From Bacillus timonensis (GTDB taxonomy: Bacteria; Bacillota; Bacilli; Bacillales; Bacillaceae_L): 64,000 nucleotides of DNA. Of this stretch, positions 26,918 through 35,513 are shown piece by piece. The stretch lies in the NCBI GenBank assembly GCA_020171895.1, contig JAIVAN010000011.1, positions 115,554-179,553 of the forward strand. Direction: 5' to 3'. The notes beneath the pieces are model-generated. The model worked only from the letters and a program-made list of their open reading frames with translations. It made no database searches and was not told the DNA's origin. The translations under genes were made by a program, and so were the position numbers. The first letter of the stretch is position 1. Each line of letters starts with the position of its first letter.

Positions 26918-28381
26918 ATGGAAAATCCACGTTTGAAACAAATGAGCCTAGAATGGTTACCTGAAGCAACGATAGATGAGATGCAATCTAAGCTTACCAG
27001 TGGTGAACTAACGTCAAAAGATCTCGTGTTTATGTATTTGTATCGTATTTCTATCATTGATAAAAAAATCAATTCCATTCTTGAAATAAATCCTGAAGCA
27101 ATACAGATTGCTGCTGCTTTAGATACAGAACGACAAATAAAAGGAAGCAGAGGACCCCTCCATGGCATTCCAGTGTTAATAAAGGATAATATTGATACAA
27201 ACGATAAAATGCATACTTCAGCAGGATCACTAGCGCTACAACACTCTTACGCTAAAGAAGATTCATTTGTAGCAAAACAGTTACGAGATGCCGGGGTCAT
27301 TATTCTTGGAAAAACAAACATGACTGAATGGGCAAACTTCATGACAACTGGAATGCCAAGTGGATATAGTTCACGAGGTGGACAAGTTCTAAATCCATAT
27401 GGGCCGGGGCAATTTGATGTAGGTGGATCAAGTTCAGGTTCAGGTGCTTCCATTGCTGCGAATTTGGCTGCAGTTGCGGTTGGTACTGAAACTTCTGGCT
27501 CAATCTTAAGTCCTGCTAGTCAAAATTCATTAGTAGGTATCAAACCGACTGTTGGTCTTATTAGTCGATCCGGTATTATTCCAATTGCTCATAGTCAAGA
27601 TACTGCTGGACCAATGGCACGTACAGTTAAAGATGCTGCGTATCTTCTTACCGCTTTGACTGGTATCGACACGAACGATCCGATAACGAAAACAAATCGT
27701 GATTTGGCAAGTGTAGACTTCACTCAGTTTCTTTCCTTGAAGGAGATCGATTCTATAAAAGTGGGAGTTGCCCGAGATGTATACTTTGAATATTTAAGTG
27801 ATGAAAAGCGTGAAGTCATGAATGCCGCTATACAAGTACTAAGTGAAGTTGTTTCAGTCAAAGATTCTGTTACTATTCCATCTACAAAAGCTGAATGGTC
27901 TTACGATGTTCTCACATATGAATTCAAAGCAGACATAGAGGCTTATTTACGAAAATTAGACACTAGTGTATCTATTAGAACATTAGAAGACATTATTGAT
28001 TTTAATCAAAAAAATAGTGAACGTACACTTCGTTATGGTCAAACATTACTGTTAGAGGCTAATTCTACTTCTGGAACATTAACAGAGTCGGCTTATCTTG
28101 ATTCCCTTGAACGTGATCACTACTTGTCTACTTCAATGGGGATTGATCTAGCGTTAAGTGAGAATAACATAGATATCATCGTGTTCCCAAATAACTATGG
28201 TGCAGCTATTCCTGCTAAAGCTGGATACCCTTCTATCACTGTCCCTGCTGGTTACACGAGTGAAGGTGAACCTGTAGGCATTACATTTACCGGCACAGCT
28301 TTTAGTGAACCATTGCTTCTAAAAGTTGCCTATGCATTTGAACAAGCAACAAAATACCGTGTACAACCAGTATTATACTAA
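26918..28381 (+). CDS. Amidase-signature family amidase
   Basis: A 487-residue amidase-signature hydrolase. The Ser-cisSer-Lys triad is recognisable: Lys in VLIKDNIDT (near residue 87), and the two serines in the glycine- and serine-rich block GGSSSGSGASIAANLAAVAV (from near 168) and in TETSGSILSP. It is not part of a gatCAB operon and lacks the GatA C-terminal pattern, so it is probably a general or peptide amidase. AGAGGAG overlaps the end of ytzI. It has its own terminator. Confidence 0.9.
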   Translation: MENPRLKQMSLEWLPEATIDEMQSKLTSGELTSKDLVFMYLYRISIIDKKINSILEINPEAIQIAAALDTERQIKGSRGPLHGIPVLIKDNIDTNDKMHTSAGSLALQHSYAKEDSFVAKQLRDAGVIILGKTNMTEWANFMTTGMPSGYSSRGGQVLNPYGPGQFDVGGSSSGSGASIAANLAAVAVGTETSGSILSPASQNSLVGIKPTVGLISRSGIIPIAHSQDTAGPMARTVKDAAYLLTALTGIDTNDPITKTNRDLASVDFTQFLSLKEIDSIKVGVARDVYFEYLSDEKREVMNAAIQVLSEVVSVKDSVTIPSTKAEWSYDVLTYEFKADIEAYLRKLDTSVSIRTLEDIIDFNQKNSERTLRYGQTLLLEANSTSGTLTESAYLDSLERDHYLSTSMGIDLALSENNIDIIVFPNNYGAAIPAKAGYPSITVPAGYTSEGEPVGITFTGTAFSEPLLLKVAYAFEQATKYRVQPVLY

Positions 28382-28384
28382 CTG

Positions 28385-28419
28385 ATAGCGTTGGTTTTAA
28401 ACCCAACGTTTTTTATTTT
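28385..28419 (+). terminator. Terminator of the amidase gene
   Basis: AGCGTTGG pairs with CCAACGTT around TTTTAAAC, then TTTTATTTTT. Confidence 0.85.
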
Positions 28420-28485
28420 TTAGATTATTACTAGTGTCTTATTATTGTATTTTCATAGTTTTTCATGATTTAAAAGAGTTAATAG

Positions 28486-28515
28486 TTGATAGAGTGCTGT
28501 CGATTTCTGTATACT
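28486..28515 (+). promoter_or_regulatory. Sigma-A promoter of folE2
   Basis: TTGATA and TATACT are 18 bases apart, about 50 bases before the folE2 start. No Zur-type palindrome overlaps it. Confidence 0.65.
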
Positions 28516-28563
28516 TTTGTTTAGTGTCATATTTAATCAGGCTACTTGAGAGGAGTACGCTTA

Positions 28564-29463
28564 ATGAATAAACGAATTCAATTACCAACAAAAGCTGAAC
28601 GTCATAAATTATTTGGTTCTGTTGAACCTGGAATAAAAACAAAGCCAACAGAAAAGCAGGATATGCCAGATTTACAAAATTCCAGAAAAGACTTCTTATT
28701 TGAAATTGATTCTGTAGGAATTAGTAATGTTAAGCTACCCGTAATCGTTCTATCTTCATTAGAACCAAAAGAGCAAACTACTATTTCCACTTTTAAGTTA
28801 ACTTCAAAGATCCCTTATGATGCCAAAGGAACGAATATGAGCCGTTTTACAGAGCAGCTTGAAAACTATCGTAAGCAAGGATTCCAATTAACATTGTCAA
28901 GTCTTTATGATTTTACGAAAGAGCTTGCTGAGCGTCTAAAACAAAAGGATGCTGAGATTGAAATCACTTTTCCTTGGTTCTATGAAAGAAAGGGACCTGC
29001 TTCTGGCATCAGTGGATTAAACCATGCAGAAGCAAGAATAAAAGTTTCTTTTGATCAAAGTTTAGGGTTTCAAACAGAGGTAGGATTAACCTGTGCTGTT
29101 ACTACTTTATGTCCTTGTTCAAAAGAAATCAGTGAATATAGCGCCCATAACCAAAGAGGATATATTTCTATGACGGCTACTTTTACTGAAGACTATAAAG
29201 AAGAAACGGATTGGAAGGAAGCATTGCTACACGCTGCCGAATCTAATGCAAGTGCGATGATCCATCCTGTCTTAAAAAGACCAGACGAAAAAATGGTAAC
29301 AGAGATAGCATATGAAAATCCACGTTTCGTCGAAGACATGGTTCGACTTGTCGCTGCTGATTTATATGAATTAGATTTTATTCAGTCATTTAAAGTAGAG
29401 TGTCGTAACGAGGAATCCATCCATCTACATGATGCTATCGCTACTTTATCTTTCTCAAAATAA
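28564..29463 (+). CDS. folE2: GTP cyclohydrolase I type B
   Basis: A 299-residue FolE2 enzyme that opens GTP to dihydroneopterin triphosphate for folate (and queuosine) synthesis. The metal-site cysteine is in CAVTTLCPCSKEISEYSAHNQRG, with the histidine in AHNQRG. ATG at 28564 has GAGAGGAG upstream; a TTG further up lacks one. FolE2 works with several metals and in B. subtilis (yciA) backs up zinc-dependent FolE under zinc limitation through Zur. Here no Zur box is visible, so it may be constitutive or the only such enzyme. Confidence 0.93.
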   Translation: MNKRIQLPTKAERHKLFGSVEPGIKTKPTEKQDMPDLQNSRKDFLFEIDSVGISNVKLPVIVLSSLEPKEQTTISTFKLTSKIPYDAKGTNMSRFTEQLENYRKQGFQLTLSSLYDFTKELAERLKQKDAEIEITFPWFYERKGPASGISGLNHAEARIKVSFDQSLGFQTEVGLTCAVTTLCPCSKEISEYSAHNQRGYISMTATFTEDYKEETDWKEALLHAAESNASAMIHPVLKRPDEKMVTEIAYENPRFVEDMVRLVAADLYELDFIQSFKVECRNEESIHLHDAIATLSFSK

Positions 29464-29503
29464 AAAAATCCCCTCGCCTATAGTTGGTGAGGGGATTTTT
29501 GTT
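29462..29503. terminator. Bidirectional terminator between folE2 and luxS
   Basis: AAAATCCCCTC pairs with GAGGGGATTTT around a 13-base loop; A/T runs flank both sides. Confidence 0.9.
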
Positions 29504-29507
29504 TCTC

Positions 29508-29981
29508 TTAAGCAAACACCTTATGAAGATCTTCTTTCGATTGTTCTAACCAGAAGTTCATGAGACGTTTAGCACCTTCTAAATCATGTAATTTCGCTTG
29601 ACCACACTGAGTCTCATTAGCTGCAGGAATCTCAGTAATTTGAACAGCATCCTTCATGGTGTCTTCTAATAAATCAATAATTTCACTTACCGTCGGTTCA
29701 CCACTTACAACAAGATAAAAACCTGTTTGGCAACCCATAGGTGAAACATCAATAATATCAAAATGATTATATTTCTCAGCATGAGCACGAATATTAAATG
29801 CCAATAAATGCTCGAGTGTGTGAATAGCATCAGGCTTCATCGCTTGCTTATTTGGCTGACAGAAACGAATATCGTATTTATTTACTACACCGTCAGTACC
29901 TACTTTATGAACACCACAATGTCTAACATAAGGTGCTTTAACTGCATGATGGTCTAATTCAAAACTTTCTACAGATGGCAT
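29508..29981 (-). CDS. luxS: S-ribosylhomocysteine lyase
   Basis: A 157-residue iron-dependent lyase that recycles S-ribosylhomocysteine to homocysteine and DPD, the autoinducer-2 precursor. Metal ligands are present: HTLEH (residues 55-59 region) and the later cysteine in [15 protein letters not shown] precedes ATG. It is a single-gene unit. With metK it forms the activated-methyl cycle of this window. Confidence 0.96.
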   Translation of the reverse strand: MPSVESFELDHHAVKAPYVRHCGVHKVGTDGVVNKYDIRFCQPNKQAMKPDAIHTLEHLLAFNIRAHAEKYNHFDIIDVSPMGCQTGFYLVVSGEPTVSEIIDLLEDTMKDAVQITEIPAANETQCGQAKLHDLEGAKRLMNFWLEQSKEDLHKVFA

Positions 29982-30163
29982 ACAACCACTCCTTTTAAAT
30001 GACTATTAATAAAACTTAATAACTATCTTACACCTAATCCCGATATTTTTCATCTATTTAGTATGAATTAAATGTTGGAAATCTCTTTTTCTTTTAATAC
30101 ATGCGATACTGCTGTATATTATTACTAAAAGTGCTTACATCTATAAAGGAAGTGTCTGTACCT

Positions 30164-30394
30164 TTGATAAAATATATTCTTACAAAAATGATTCGATTCT
30201 ACCAAATTGCTATATCTCCTTTAAAGCCACCTTCCTGTCGATTTTATCCAACCTGTTCTCATTATGGTTTAGAAGCTATTCATCGATTTGGACCTATAAA
30301 AGGAGTATGGCTCACCATGATACGAATAAGTAAGTGCCATCCATTTCACCCAGGTGGTTTTGATCCAGTTCCTGAAAAGCAAAAACAAAAATAA
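30164..30394 (+). CDS. yidD: YidD membrane protein insertion factor
   Basis: A 76-residue YidD (B. subtilis YtjA) with the signature [20 protein letters not shown], then CSHYGLEAI and the final [14 protein letters not shown]. The N-terminal amphipathic helix and three conserved cysteines are normal. TTG at 30164 is chosen because AAAGGA lies 12 bases upstream; ATG at 30188 would shorten the helix. YidD supports YidC-mediated membrane insertion. Confidence 0.9.
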   Translation: MIKYILTKMIRFYQIAISPLKPPSCRFYPTCSHYGLEAIHRFGPIKGVWLTMIRISKCHPFHPGGFDPVPEKQKQK

Positions 30395-30400
30395 TGAGTT

Positions 30401-30434
30401 AAAAAAGCAGAGACTAAATGTCTCTGCTTTTTTT
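30401..30434. terminator. Terminator after yidD
   Basis: AAAAAGCAGAGAC pairs with GTCTCTGCTTTTT around TAAAT. It faces both yidD and the YtkA-like gene. Confidence 0.88.
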
Positions 30435-30442
30435 ATCAGCGA

Positions 30443-31240
30443 TCAATGAACATGTATTTGCTTTTCAACATGCTCGTGAATATCATTCTTTTCTACATGT
30501 ACCTTTAAAAAATAGGAACCCTTTTGAGGAAATGTATAGTCTATGCTATACATTCCAGAATTTTTTTCACTTGCAGGATAAAATTCATGTTTTTCTTGTT
30601 TTTCTTCCCAAATCTCGAATGTTACCTTTGCACCCTCTAACGGCTCACCTTCATGAACTAGTTTTACAGCTAGCTCGGTGTCTTCGTTTACTGAAACAGC
30701 ATTTGCTAATTGATAGATTATTTCTAAATGACCGTGAGCATGACTACCTTCACCATGATCGTCATGAGAACCTTCATGTTCATCGTTTGTTCCGTGTTCA
30801 CCATGTTCATCATGATTCGTCTCTGTGTCTTCATTAACATCTTCATATTTACTTTCCTCAAAGGTACCAACTCTTACCTCTTGTTTTGGCATATTATGCA
30901 TATCACGCGCAGTTACATGGGCAACTATATAATAAATACCCGCATGCTCAAAGCTATGTTTAATACTATAGATCCCATCATCTTGAGAATTTGCATTGTA
31001 CATTTCATGATTCTCTTGACCTTTTTCCCAAATCTCAAACTTCACTTCACTAGCATCATTAACCTTTTCTTCCCCTAGTGTTACTTGGGCACTAATTGTT
31101 ATTTCCTCATTAGGGTTAAGTTTTTCTGGTACTAGTATTTCTACTTCAATGAACTGTACCTCATCGTTTTTTTCTGTAGTAGTCTGACAACCTACCAAAA
31201 GTAGGAAAATACTAACCATTAAAATTACATACTTTTTCAT
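30443..31240 (-). CDS. Lipoprotein with two YtkA/FixH-like domains and a His-rich linker
   Basis: A 265-residue exported lipoprotein (lipobox LLVGC, cysteine at residue 18). Two copies of a YtkA-like beta-sandwich occupy about residues 28-128 and 175-262. They share the pattern VTFEIWEEKQEKHEFYPA / VKFEIWEKGQENHEMYNA and the GIYSIKHSF/GMYSIDYTF step. The linker (about 140-172) is almost entirely His, Glu, Asp and Gly and should bind metal ions such as Cu or Zn. B. subtilis YtkA has one such domain (about 144 aa), so this is an internal duplication. The role is unknown; periplasmic-side metal handling is inferred. Confidence 0.85.
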   Translation of the reverse strand: MKKYVILMVSIFLLLVGCQTTTEKNDEVQFIEVEILVPEKLNPNEEITISAQVTLGEEKVNDASEVKFEIWEKGQENHEMYNANSQDDGIYSIKHSFEHAGIYYIVAHVTARDMHNMPKQEVRVGTFEESKYEDVNEDTETNHDEHGEHGTNDEHEGSHDDHGEGSHAHGHLEIIYQLANAVSVNEDTELAVKLVHEGEPLEGAKVTFEIWEEKQEKHEFYPASEKNSGMYSIDYTFPQKGSYFLKVHVEKNDIHEHVEKQIHVH

Positions 31241-31315
31241 CTTTTCACCTCAACTAAGTATATTACTTTATTAACTATGAAAATGTTGTGACATTTTTAT
31301 GAAATTTTATTTACA

Positions 31316-31350
31316 TGATATAATAAACATATTAACTTACATAATGTAAG
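31316..31350 (+). promoter_or_regulatory. Extended -10 promoter with palindromic operator
   Basis: TGATATAAT (31316-31324) is an ideal extended -10 element reading toward the carrier gene. CTTACATAATGTAAG (31336-31350) is a perfect palindrome about one turn downstream, over the likely start point, as for a repressor. I cannot name the regulator. Confidence 0.6.
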
Positions 31351-31410
31351 AAATGAATGCAAAGAGAATTCTCTTAATACGAAAAATCTAACACATAAAG
31401 AGGTATAATT

Positions 31411-32388
31411 ATGGGCCATATTATTGACATTGTCTACTCGAATCTCCTCTCTCCTATGATTTTATTTTTTATTATCGGAATTATTGCAGTACTAGTGAAC
31501 TCAGATTTAAAGGTACCCGAAGCATTTTATATGGGGTACACCATGATTATTTTATTTACAATTGGGATTAAGGGTGGTACTGAGTTAAAGCATGTTTCGT
31601 TTATGAATACGCTACCTTCCATTGTTGCCGCATTGGTTTTAAGTATACTTATGCTTGCAATCAGTTATTTCTTCCTGAGAAAAATATTTCGTTTCGATCG
31701 TACAAATTCTTTAGCAATCGCTGCACATTATGGTTCTGTTAGTGCTGTAACATTTGTTGCTGCACTAGGTTTTTTAGATAAAATGAATGTTGGTTACGAA
31801 AGCTATATTTCTGCAATTCTTGTTATTATGGAAGGACCGGCCATTATTTTAGCCATTGTCGTATATCAATGGTGGAATAAAGAGAAAGCATCGAGCTCTA
31901 ATGTAGGACTCGGACATGCATTCAAAGAAGCCTTTTTTGGCAAGAGTATTTTCCTTCTACTTGGTGGTATTGTCATTGGGATGATTGCCAGTGAGGATGG
32001 ACTTCAAAAAATCAAACCTTTGTTTGGAGACCTATTTTATGGATTATTATGTATCTTCCTATTACATATGGGCATGGTAGCTACCCAGCAACTAAGAGAA
32101 TTAAAGGGGTTTCGTCCTCATTCTTTCTTATTTGCCTTTATTCTTCCTATTATAGGAGGAACTATCGGTGTGTTTACAGGTGATATGATCGGACTGTCAC
32201 AGGGTGGAGCATTTATGCTTGGAGTTTTATCAGCAAGTGCATCGTACATTGCAGCTCCAGCTGCCATTAGTCAAGCCATACCAGAGTCAAATTCAGGATT
32301 ATACTTAGGTTCTTCACTAGGAGTGACTCTTCCATTTAATTTAGTTCTAGGAATTCCATATTACTTTTGGTTAACTTCAATTTTATAA
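31411..32388 (+). CDS. SbtA-type sodium-dependent bicarbonate transporter
   Basis: A 325-residue membrane protein of the SbtA family (formerly DUF897), with ten predicted helices in two repeats. The family segments AAHYGSVSAVTFVAALGFL (about residues 108-126) and the symmetric GVLSASASYIAAPAAISQA (about 272-290) line the substrate site in cyanobacterial SbtA. AAGAGGT precedes ATG. No SbtB-type PII gene is adjacent. Bicarbonate is the likely substrate by family; other small carboxylates are possible in heterotrophs. This gene is not at this place in B. subtilis as far as I recall. Confidence 0.85.
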   Translation: MGHIIDIVYSNLLSPMILFFIIGIIAVLVNSDLKVPEAFYMGYTMIILFTIGIKGGTELKHVSFMNTLPSIVAALVLSILMLAISYFFLRKIFRFDRTNSLAIAAHYGSVSAVTFVAALGFLDKMNVGYESYISAILVIMEGPAIILAIVVYQWWNKEKASSSNVGLGHAFKEAFFGKSIFLLLGGIVIGMIASEDGLQKIKPLFGDLFYGLLCIFLLHMGMVATQQLRELKGFRPHSFLFAFILPIIGGTIGVFTGDMIGLSQGGAFMLGVLSASASYIAAPAAISQAIPESNSGLYLGSSLGVTLPFNLVLGIPYYFWLTSIL

Positions 32389-32391
32389 TTT

Positions 32392-32543
32392 GCTACCCTG
32401 AAAATACGACACTGAATTGTGGGTGTTAACCTACGTTGCAGGAACCTCGGTTAACACGCATTAATACTTGGATTCAACACTATAATAACGAAACTATTTT
32501 CATTCACCATGGTGCAAATTCTTACTTGCATAGAAGTCTACCC
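32392..32543 (-). repeat. Interspersed repeat copy A5, internally deleted
   Basis: Both outer ends of the repeat are intact (right end CTACCCTGAAAATACGACACTG, left end CATGGTGCAAATTCTTAC), but the hairpin core of about 110 bases is missing. AGGAACC is joined directly to CGGTTAACACG. It starts three bases after the stop of the SbtA-type gene and shares its left boundary with copy A6 in a tandem arrangement. Confidence 0.88.
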
Positions 32544-32857
32544 TGAAAATACGACACTGTACAAGGGGGGTTAATCTGCGTTGCAGGAGCCTCGCTTTCC
32601 GCAGGGCGCAACTTGAGCCTCCTCGGCTGCGCCTGTGGGGTCCGGGGTCCGTCGCATATCCCACAGGACTTGAATAAGCTTCATTGAATCCTCACCGCAC
32701 GAAGGAAATGCGTCAGCATTTTCGAGGAGTCTCGGTTCCTTCCACTCTGATTAACACGCAAGAATGACTTAAAGTCCAACATTCTATAACCCCCAAAATC
32801 AAGGTCGCATTTTCATCCTTCATGGTGTAATTTCCAAATTCCATGGTAGTCTATCTG
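32537..32857 (-). repeat. Interspersed structured repeat, copy A6 (long form)
   Basis: Long copy with a 60-base block (AATGCTGACGCATT hairpin and GGATTCAATGAAGCTTATTC) inserted at the same position as in A1. It is tandem with A5 and lies upstream of the Zur-regulated promoter. Outer stem reads GTTAATC/GATTAAC. With A5 and the promoter it accounts for the 650 gene-free bases here. Confidence 0.9.
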
Positions 32858-32947
32858 GAATTTACGAGAGTCATCTTTTTTTATGTTCAGTTGATATCTA
32901 TTTTAATAAGATGTGGAAAAAGTAATGAATTTGTCACATCTTTCTTA

Positions 32948-32976
32948 TTTGCAAATCGTAACAATTACGATATAAT
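32948..32976 (+). promoter_or_regulatory. Zur box overlapping a sigma-A promoter
   Basis: TCGTAACAATTACGA (32956-32970), extended by AAA and TAT, matches the Bacillus Zur operator AAATCGTAATNATTACGATTT in both half sites. It occupies the spacer of TTTGCA-N17-TATAAT, so bound Zur would block polymerase when zinc is sufficient. Confidence 0.88.
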
Positions 32977-33042
32977 AACGAAGGATTAAGATATGTTACT
33001 GTACCTATACTATATAAAGAGACAACGAGAGAGGAGATAACG

Positions 33043-34017
33043 ATGAAATATTCAAGTCGTTTCATATTGATTTTACTAATAAGTATGAGTATTTTTACAG
33101 GCTGCTCAAAAGAAGATAATACTGATAAACAACAATTAGATCTTATTCATGTTTATACCACAATTTATCCATTAGAGGACTTTACAAAGAAGATTGGTGG
33201 AGAATATGTAGATGTTAAGAGTGTATTCCCACCTGGTGCAGATGCACATTCTTTTGAGCCAACTCCAAAAATGATGACAAAAATTGCGGAGTCGGATCTT
33301 TTTATCTATTCTGGCGGGGGCATTGAAGGTTTTGCACATGCAACGGTTGAAGCCTTAAAAAATGAACAAGTAAAAATGATTGAAGCATCACAAGGCATAC
33401 AGTTTTTGACTCATTCAGATGACCATGCGCATGAACATGAAGATGAACATGAAAGTGAACATGAAGATGAGCATACAGAAGAAGAAAATCTAGAAGACAA
33501 GGATCCACATGTTTGGTTAGATCCTATCCATTCTATTACATTAGCAGAAAACATTAAAAATGCGTTAATTGAAATCAAACCAAGCGCTAAAGAAACATTC
33601 GAAGCAAATTTTCTTACTTTAAAAAATGAACTTGAAACATTGGACAAAGAATTTAGTCTTGTTATCAATGCAGCATCTAAAAAAGAGATTCTAGTAGCCC
33701 ATGCAGCATACGGATACTGGGAAGAAAGATACGGTCTAGAGCAAATACCTGTAAGTGGAATATCTCCAACAGATGAACCATCACAAAGGGAACTTCAAGC
33801 ATTAATTGATCTAGCAAAGGAACATAACATTACTTATATTATTTTCGAACAGAACACATCAAGTAAGCTCTCTGAAATCATTCAAAAGCAATTAGGAGCA
33901 AAAACGCTAACACTTCATAACTTAGAAGCACTGACAGATGAAGATATAAAAAATAATGAAGATTATTTTAGTCTAATGAGAAAAAACATTGAAACGATAA
34001 AGACTGCTACACAATAA
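33043..34017 (+). CDS. Zinc-binding lipoprotein of a zinc ABC importer (ZnuA/AdcA type)
   Basis: A 324-residue cluster-A-I metal-binding protein. Lipobox TGC is at about residues 19-21. Metal ligands of the family are visible: His in GADAHSFEPT, then PHVWLDP and AHAAYGYW. A His/Asp/Glu-rich loop (about residues 127-148, repeats of EHEDEH) precedes PHVWLDP and is typical of zinc receptors, absent from the manganese receptor MntA in this window. A Zur box covers its promoter. No ZnuB/ZnuC genes are adjacent, so it must use a distant permease or serve as a high-affinity scavenger. Confidence 0.92.
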   Translation: MKYSSRFILILLISMSIFTGCSKEDNTDKQQLDLIHVYTTIYPLEDFTKKIGGEYVDVKSVFPPGADAHSFEPTPKMMTKIAESDLFIYSGGGIEGFAHATVEALKNEQVKMIEASQGIQFLTHSDDHAHEHEDEHESEHEDEHTEEENLEDKDPHVWLDPIHSITLAENIKNALIEIKPSAKETFEANFLTLKNELETLDKEFSLVINAASKKEILVAHAAYGYWEERYGLEQIPVSGISPTDEPSQRELQALIDLAKEHNITYIIFEQNTSSKLSEIIQKQLGAKTLTLHNLEALTDEDIKNNEDYFSLMRKNIETIKTATQ

Positions 34018-34018
34018 T

Positions 34019-34058
34019 GGAATCCCTTAAGCCTTTTTGGTTTAAGGGATTTTTTTTC
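34019..34058 (+). terminator. Terminator of the zinc-binding lipoprotein gene
   Basis: AATCCCTTAA pairs with TTAAGGGATT and is followed by eight Ts. Confidence 0.9.
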
Positions 34059-34138
34059 AAAGAATATTTAATGGATAAAAGTGGACAATAAGGAAGAAAT
34101 ATTTGAGTTTTGTATAGGAAAGGAAGGATTCCCTTATT

Positions 34139-35488
34139 ATGGAGGATGTTGTCATTGCCCGCTCACTTTTTGGTATGACTATGGGATTTCACATTATTTT
34201 TGCGACTCTAGGTGTCGGTATTCCACTTATGGTACTGTTTGCTGAATTGCTTTATCAAAAAACGAAAGATCGAGACTATGCAATTATGGCTAATCGGTGG
34301 ATTAAAGCTTTAGCTGTCTTACTTGGTGTAGCAATTCCAACTGGAACTATCGCTGGGGTTCAGCTTTCACTTTTATGGCCGGGGTTTATGGAGGTTATTG
34401 GGAGGGTTATGGCACTTCCATTCCAAATAGAAATCTATGCATTCTTTATAGAGGCATTATTTATGTCTATTTATGTGTATGCTGCTGATCGGATATCTCC
34501 TGCCATGCGAATCGTAAGTGTCACACTTGTAGCGATAGGTGCAGCTGCTTCAGCTATCTTAATTACAAATGTCCATGCATTTGAAGGTACACCTGCGGGC
34601 TTTAACATTGTAAACGGTGAAATAGTTGATGTTGATCCGTGGGCTGCATTTTGGAATCCAAGCTTTTTAGTAACCGCTGGACATGTTGCAGTCTCTGCCT
34701 TTATGACAGGCGCTTTTGCTATTGCTTCTATCGCAGCATTTAAAATGCTGAAGGAAAAAGGTGAAACTCGTGTTTACCTTTTTCATAAAAAAGCACTTAT
34801 GCTTTCACTTGCAGTTGGAGGGATTTTTTCGTTACTAACAGCTGTAAATGGCCATGAGTCAGCTCAACTATTACATGAATATCAGCCAGAAAAATTAGCA
34901 GCTGCTGAAGGTTTATTTGAAACACAAAGCCATGCACCACTTGCAATTGGTGGATTTACAGACAGGGAAACAAAAGAAGTCAAGTGGGGTATTGAAATTC
35001 CGTGGGCTTTAAGCTTTTTAGCTGGTGACAGTTTCGATACTGTAGTAGTTGGATTAAATGATTTTCCTGAAGAGTGGTGGCCTCCGCTCTTTGTACACAC
35101 ATTATTTAATGCCATGGTTGGTATTGGTACAATGTTAATCTTACTTTCTATGGTTGGATTTATATGGAACAAAGTTCTAAAACGAGCGAAGTTTCCAAAA
35201 TGGCTAATGTGGTTATTTGTTTCTGCTGGACCACTCTCAATGCTCTCAATTGAATTTGGTTGGATCTTTGCATGTACGGGACGACAACCTTGGGTCATCT
35301 ATCGCATGATGAAAACAGAAGATGCTGTAACTGGTTCTACTGATTTGGCCTTGCTTTTTGTCCTATTTGCGATTGTTTATATCATCCTTGGAGTTTCAGT
35401 TGTTCTTGTACTTAAATACTACTTCAAGCGCCATCCAATAAAAGATGAATTAGTAGAAAAACACGATCCAGGAACAGTTAATATGTAA
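34139..35488 (+). CDS. ythA: Cytochrome bd-type ubiquinol/menaquinol oxidase subunit I
   Basis: A 449-residue heme-bearing subunit of a bd-type terminal oxidase. The heme-ligand histidine lies in GFHIIFATLG (near residue 18), a methionine ligand is expected in the later helices, and the conserved GRQPW quinol-site motif is at CTGRQPWVIY. The Q loop is short, as in the cyanide-insensitive (CIO/Yth) branch. It matches B. subtilis YthA by order. It should oxidise menaquinol made by the men genes downstream. AAGGAAGG precedes ATG. Confidence 0.93.
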   Translation: MEDVVIARSLFGMTMGFHIIFATLGVGIPLMVLFAELLYQKTKDRDYAIMANRWIKALAVLLGVAIPTGTIAGVQLSLLWPGFMEVIGRVMALPFQIEIYAFFIEALFMSIYVYAADRISPAMRIVSVTLVAIGAAASAILITNVHAFEGTPAGFNIVNGEIVDVDPWAAFWNPSFLVTAGHVAVSAFMTGAFAIASIAAFKMLKEKGETRVYLFHKKALMLSLAVGGIFSLLTAVNGHESAQLLHEYQPEKLAAAEGLFETQSHAPLAIGGFTDRETKEVKWGIEIPWALSFLAGDSFDTVVVGLNDFPEEWWPPLFVHTLFNAMVGIGTMLILLSMVGFIWNKVLKRAKFPKWLMWLFVSAGPLSMLSIEFGWIFACTGRQPWVIYRMMKTEDAVTGSTDLALLFVLFAIVYIILGVSVVLVLKYYFKRHPIKDELVEKHDPGTVNM

Positions 35489-35513
35489 CATTACTAATAA
35501 ATGGGGTGTCTGA

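Noticed and set aside
28440..28560. Zur box before folE2
   Set aside because: No TCGTAA/TTACGA palindrome could be found in the region.
32392..32857. Possible CRISPR-like tandem repeats
   Set aside because: Only two units of different length are present, with no regular spacers and no cas genes.
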